The notes under the pieces are model-generated. The model saw only the letters and a list, made by a program, of their open reading frames with translations. It was not told where the DNA came from and searched no databases. The position numbers and the translations under genes were made by a program. Source: an uncultured Bacilli bacterium (lineage in GTDB: Bacteria; Bacillota_I; Bacilli_A; RF39; UBA660). Taken from it: DNA of 23,806 nucleotides. The stretch covers positions 1 to 23,806 of the forward strand of contig CANROR010000013.1 in NCBI GenBank assembly GCA_947632275.1, in the 5' to 3' direction. This document shows, piece after piece, positions 22,332 through 23,806 of this stretch (its first letter is position 1; every line of letters starts with the position of its first letter).

Positions 22332-23806
22332 TTATAAATCATTAAAACTAATTTCTTTATTAACATTATTTAAATGTTCATTAATAATTAAACTAGTTGT
22401 GGTAAGCAACATACCGGCAATCGAAACGGCATTTTTTAAGGAATTAGTAACCACCTCTAAAGGGTCAATAACTTCGGTCTTACCTTTTTCTTCATATTCA
22501 TTTTTATTAATATTAAAGACTTTATTAAAGTTAGCTTCTTTAATTTTTTGGGCAATTTTGTTATAGTCTAAAGCTCCGTTTTGTAATATTTGCGCCAAAG
22601 GAATATTTAAAGCTTGTTGTAAAATTTTAGCACCTTGAGTTTTAGGGTGCATTTTTTCACTTACGGCTTGATATGTTATACCTCCCCCTAAAACGACGCC
22701 ATTTAAAGCTGCAAAAATAGCATTATAAGCATCATCATAACGCATCTTTTTTTCTCTTCTTTCAATTGCCGTTTGGGCCCCAACTTTTATTTCAATAATG
22801 CCATTTTCAAGCATTGCTTTACGTTTATCTTCTCTTTGATTACGCCATATCACCTCATTTATTTGTTCACTTTTGGCAAAAGTAAATATGGTTTCTTCTT
22901 CATTTATTTTAAGACTATCAATATTACCTAAATTTTCAACTTTGACCGTTTCTTTACGTGTTATTTGGGCATCTGTTATTAAACTTAAATCTTGTAGTAT
23001 AGGAAGTTTTTCCCCACCATAACCCGGATTTTTTAATAATATAATATTTATCTTTTGTTCTAAATATAAACTTAATATATTATTGATAAAATCTTCACTA
23101 TAATCTATTGCCATAATAAGCAAAACCTTTTTATTAAGAATAATATAATTTAATATCTCGGATATTTCTTCAAGATTATCTAAATAATCATCTATTAATA
23201 AAAATTCACTATTTTTGAAAATTATTTCTGATTGATTATTCAAAAAGTAAGGAGAAGCTAAAAGCGTATCAATAATATAACCTTGCTTATGAATAATTTC
23301 ATCTTTTTCCCCATTTCCTTCCGTGATTGTTATAGCCTCTTTATTGCGCACTTTTAGATAAGCCTCCACAATATTTTGACCAATTTCACATGACTTAGCC
23401 GAATTACACGCAATCTTAGCTAAATCTTGGCACCTAGGATTCCAACTTAATTCGGAAAAGAAAGGTAATATTCGACTTAAAGCCTCATCTAATTCTTTTT
23501 TTAAGACTAAAGGATTATAACCATTTTTAATTATTTCTAACCCTTGATTAAAAATACTTTGCAAGATAACTAATGTCGTGGTCGTCCCATCACCAACCGT
23601 TTCATTAGTTTTAATAGAAGCTTCTTTAGCTAATTCTAAAATTGTATTAATTTCTTCATCTTCACTTTCAATATTAGTAGCAATAGTCACCCCATCATTA
23701 GTAATAAAAGGACTAAAAGCAGAATGATCAATTATCACATTGCTTCCCTTTGGACCCAAAGTTGTTTTAACCGTATCACATAATAAATTCACGGCTTCGG
23801 CCATCT
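22332..23806 (-). CDS. groEL: Chaperonin GroEL, divergent, 5' end cut by window edge
   Basis: Cytosolic chaperonin subunit that folds proteins in an ATP-driven double ring. The first ~15 codons lie beyond the right edge: the first Met seen (23804) is internal, since TLGPKG, near residue 30 in E. coli, is at 15-20 here. ATP-site motifs are kept: TLGPKG, ITNDGVTIA (34-42), GDGTTTT (71-77) and, later, the RYDDAYNAI segment with the hydrolysis Asp, then GGGITY. The estimated full length of ~505 residues is about 40 short of E. coli GroEL. The region before the second equatorial part (NLGNIDSLKI to ENGIIEIKVGAQ) is compact, and the protein ends in ISFNDL with no GGM repeats. The apical domain is highly divergent. 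groES would be beyond the edge. Confidence 0.92.
   Translation of the reverse strand, partial: MAEAVNLLCDTVKTTLGPKGSNVIIDHSAFSPFITNDGVTIATNIESEDEEINTILELAKEASIKTNETVGDGTTTTLVILQSIFNQGLEIIKNGYNPLVLKKELDEALSRILPFFSELSWNPRCQDLAKIACNSAKSCEIGQNIVEAYLKVRNKEAITITEGNGEKDEIIHKQGYIIDTLLASPYFLNNQSEIIFKNSEFLLIDDYLDNLEEISEILNYIILNKKVLLIMAIDYSEDFINNILSLYLEQKINIILLKNPGYGGEKLPILQDLSLITDAQITRKETVKVENLGNIDSLKINEEETIFTFAKSEQINEVIWRNQREDKRKAMLENGIIEIKVGAQTAIERREKKMRYDDAYNAIFAALNGVVLGGGITYQAVSEKMHPKTQGAKILQQALNIPLAQILQNGALDYNKIAQKIKEANFNKVFNINKNEYEEKGKTEVIDPLEVVTNSLKNAVSIAGMLLTTTSLIINEHLNNVNKEISFNDL

Overview
The window looks like chromosomal DNA of a low-GC (by eye about 30% G+C) Gram-positive bacterium of the Bacilli / Mollicutes-related branch, perhaps an uncultured host-associated lineage. 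The evidence is a dnaB-dnaI helicase-loader pair with the DnaB YxxxIxxxW motif, a very short omega subunit, strong AGGAGG-type ribosome binding sites, sigma-A-like promoters and AT-rich terminators. TGA is used as a stop in several tight gene overlaps (for example at 4316-4318 and 8114-8116), so this is the standard bacterial code, not the mycoplasma code. Taxon assignment is inference.

Almost everything is on the minus strand, so genes read from right to left. From the right edge: a 5'-truncated, divergent groEL; a unit with a transglutaminase-like protein (22273) and a collagen-like GXY protein (21338); a small plus-strand gene for a membrane-anchored, extremely Lys-rich protein (19728-20186); a secreted SH3/glucosaminidase/dockerin enzyme followed by a membrane-anchored cohesin protein (19575-16443); a unit of two unknown proteins plus a DUF2779 nuclease-like protein (16379-13189); rpoZ; a tRNA-Ala(UGC); a PP2C-like phosphatase; a secreted NlpC/P60 hydrolase; a plus-strand tspO; a Nudix hydrolase; dnaB-dnaI; a SipW-type surface protein; ZIP transporter, SDR dehydratase/epimerase, patatin phospholipase and YebC; then a coiled-coil membrane protein, a dUTPase_2 family enzyme and tyrS.

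The housekeeping part (tyrS, YebC, dnaB-dnaI, rpoZ, tRNA-Ala, groEL) is interleaved with a large share of cell-envelope functions. Four genes or gene pairs look like surface machinery: the cohesin/dockerin pair, which could dock a cell-wall glucosaminidase onto a membrane anchor; the collagen-like protein with its transglutaminase-like and Lys-rich neighbours; the NlpC/P60 peptidase; and the SipW-type protein with a carboxypeptidase-regulatory-like domain.

The strongest candidate for a little-described system is the two-gene cohesin-dockerin operon, apparently used for peptidoglycan remodelling and not for a cellulosome. Second-tier oddities are a tRNA-Ala with C33 and a T-stem mismatch, a 15-bp inverted repeat framing the rpoZ promoter and ribosome binding site, and the shortened GroEL. 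No mobile element, CRISPR array, phage or origin was seen, and there is no gene-free stretch longer than about 150 bases.
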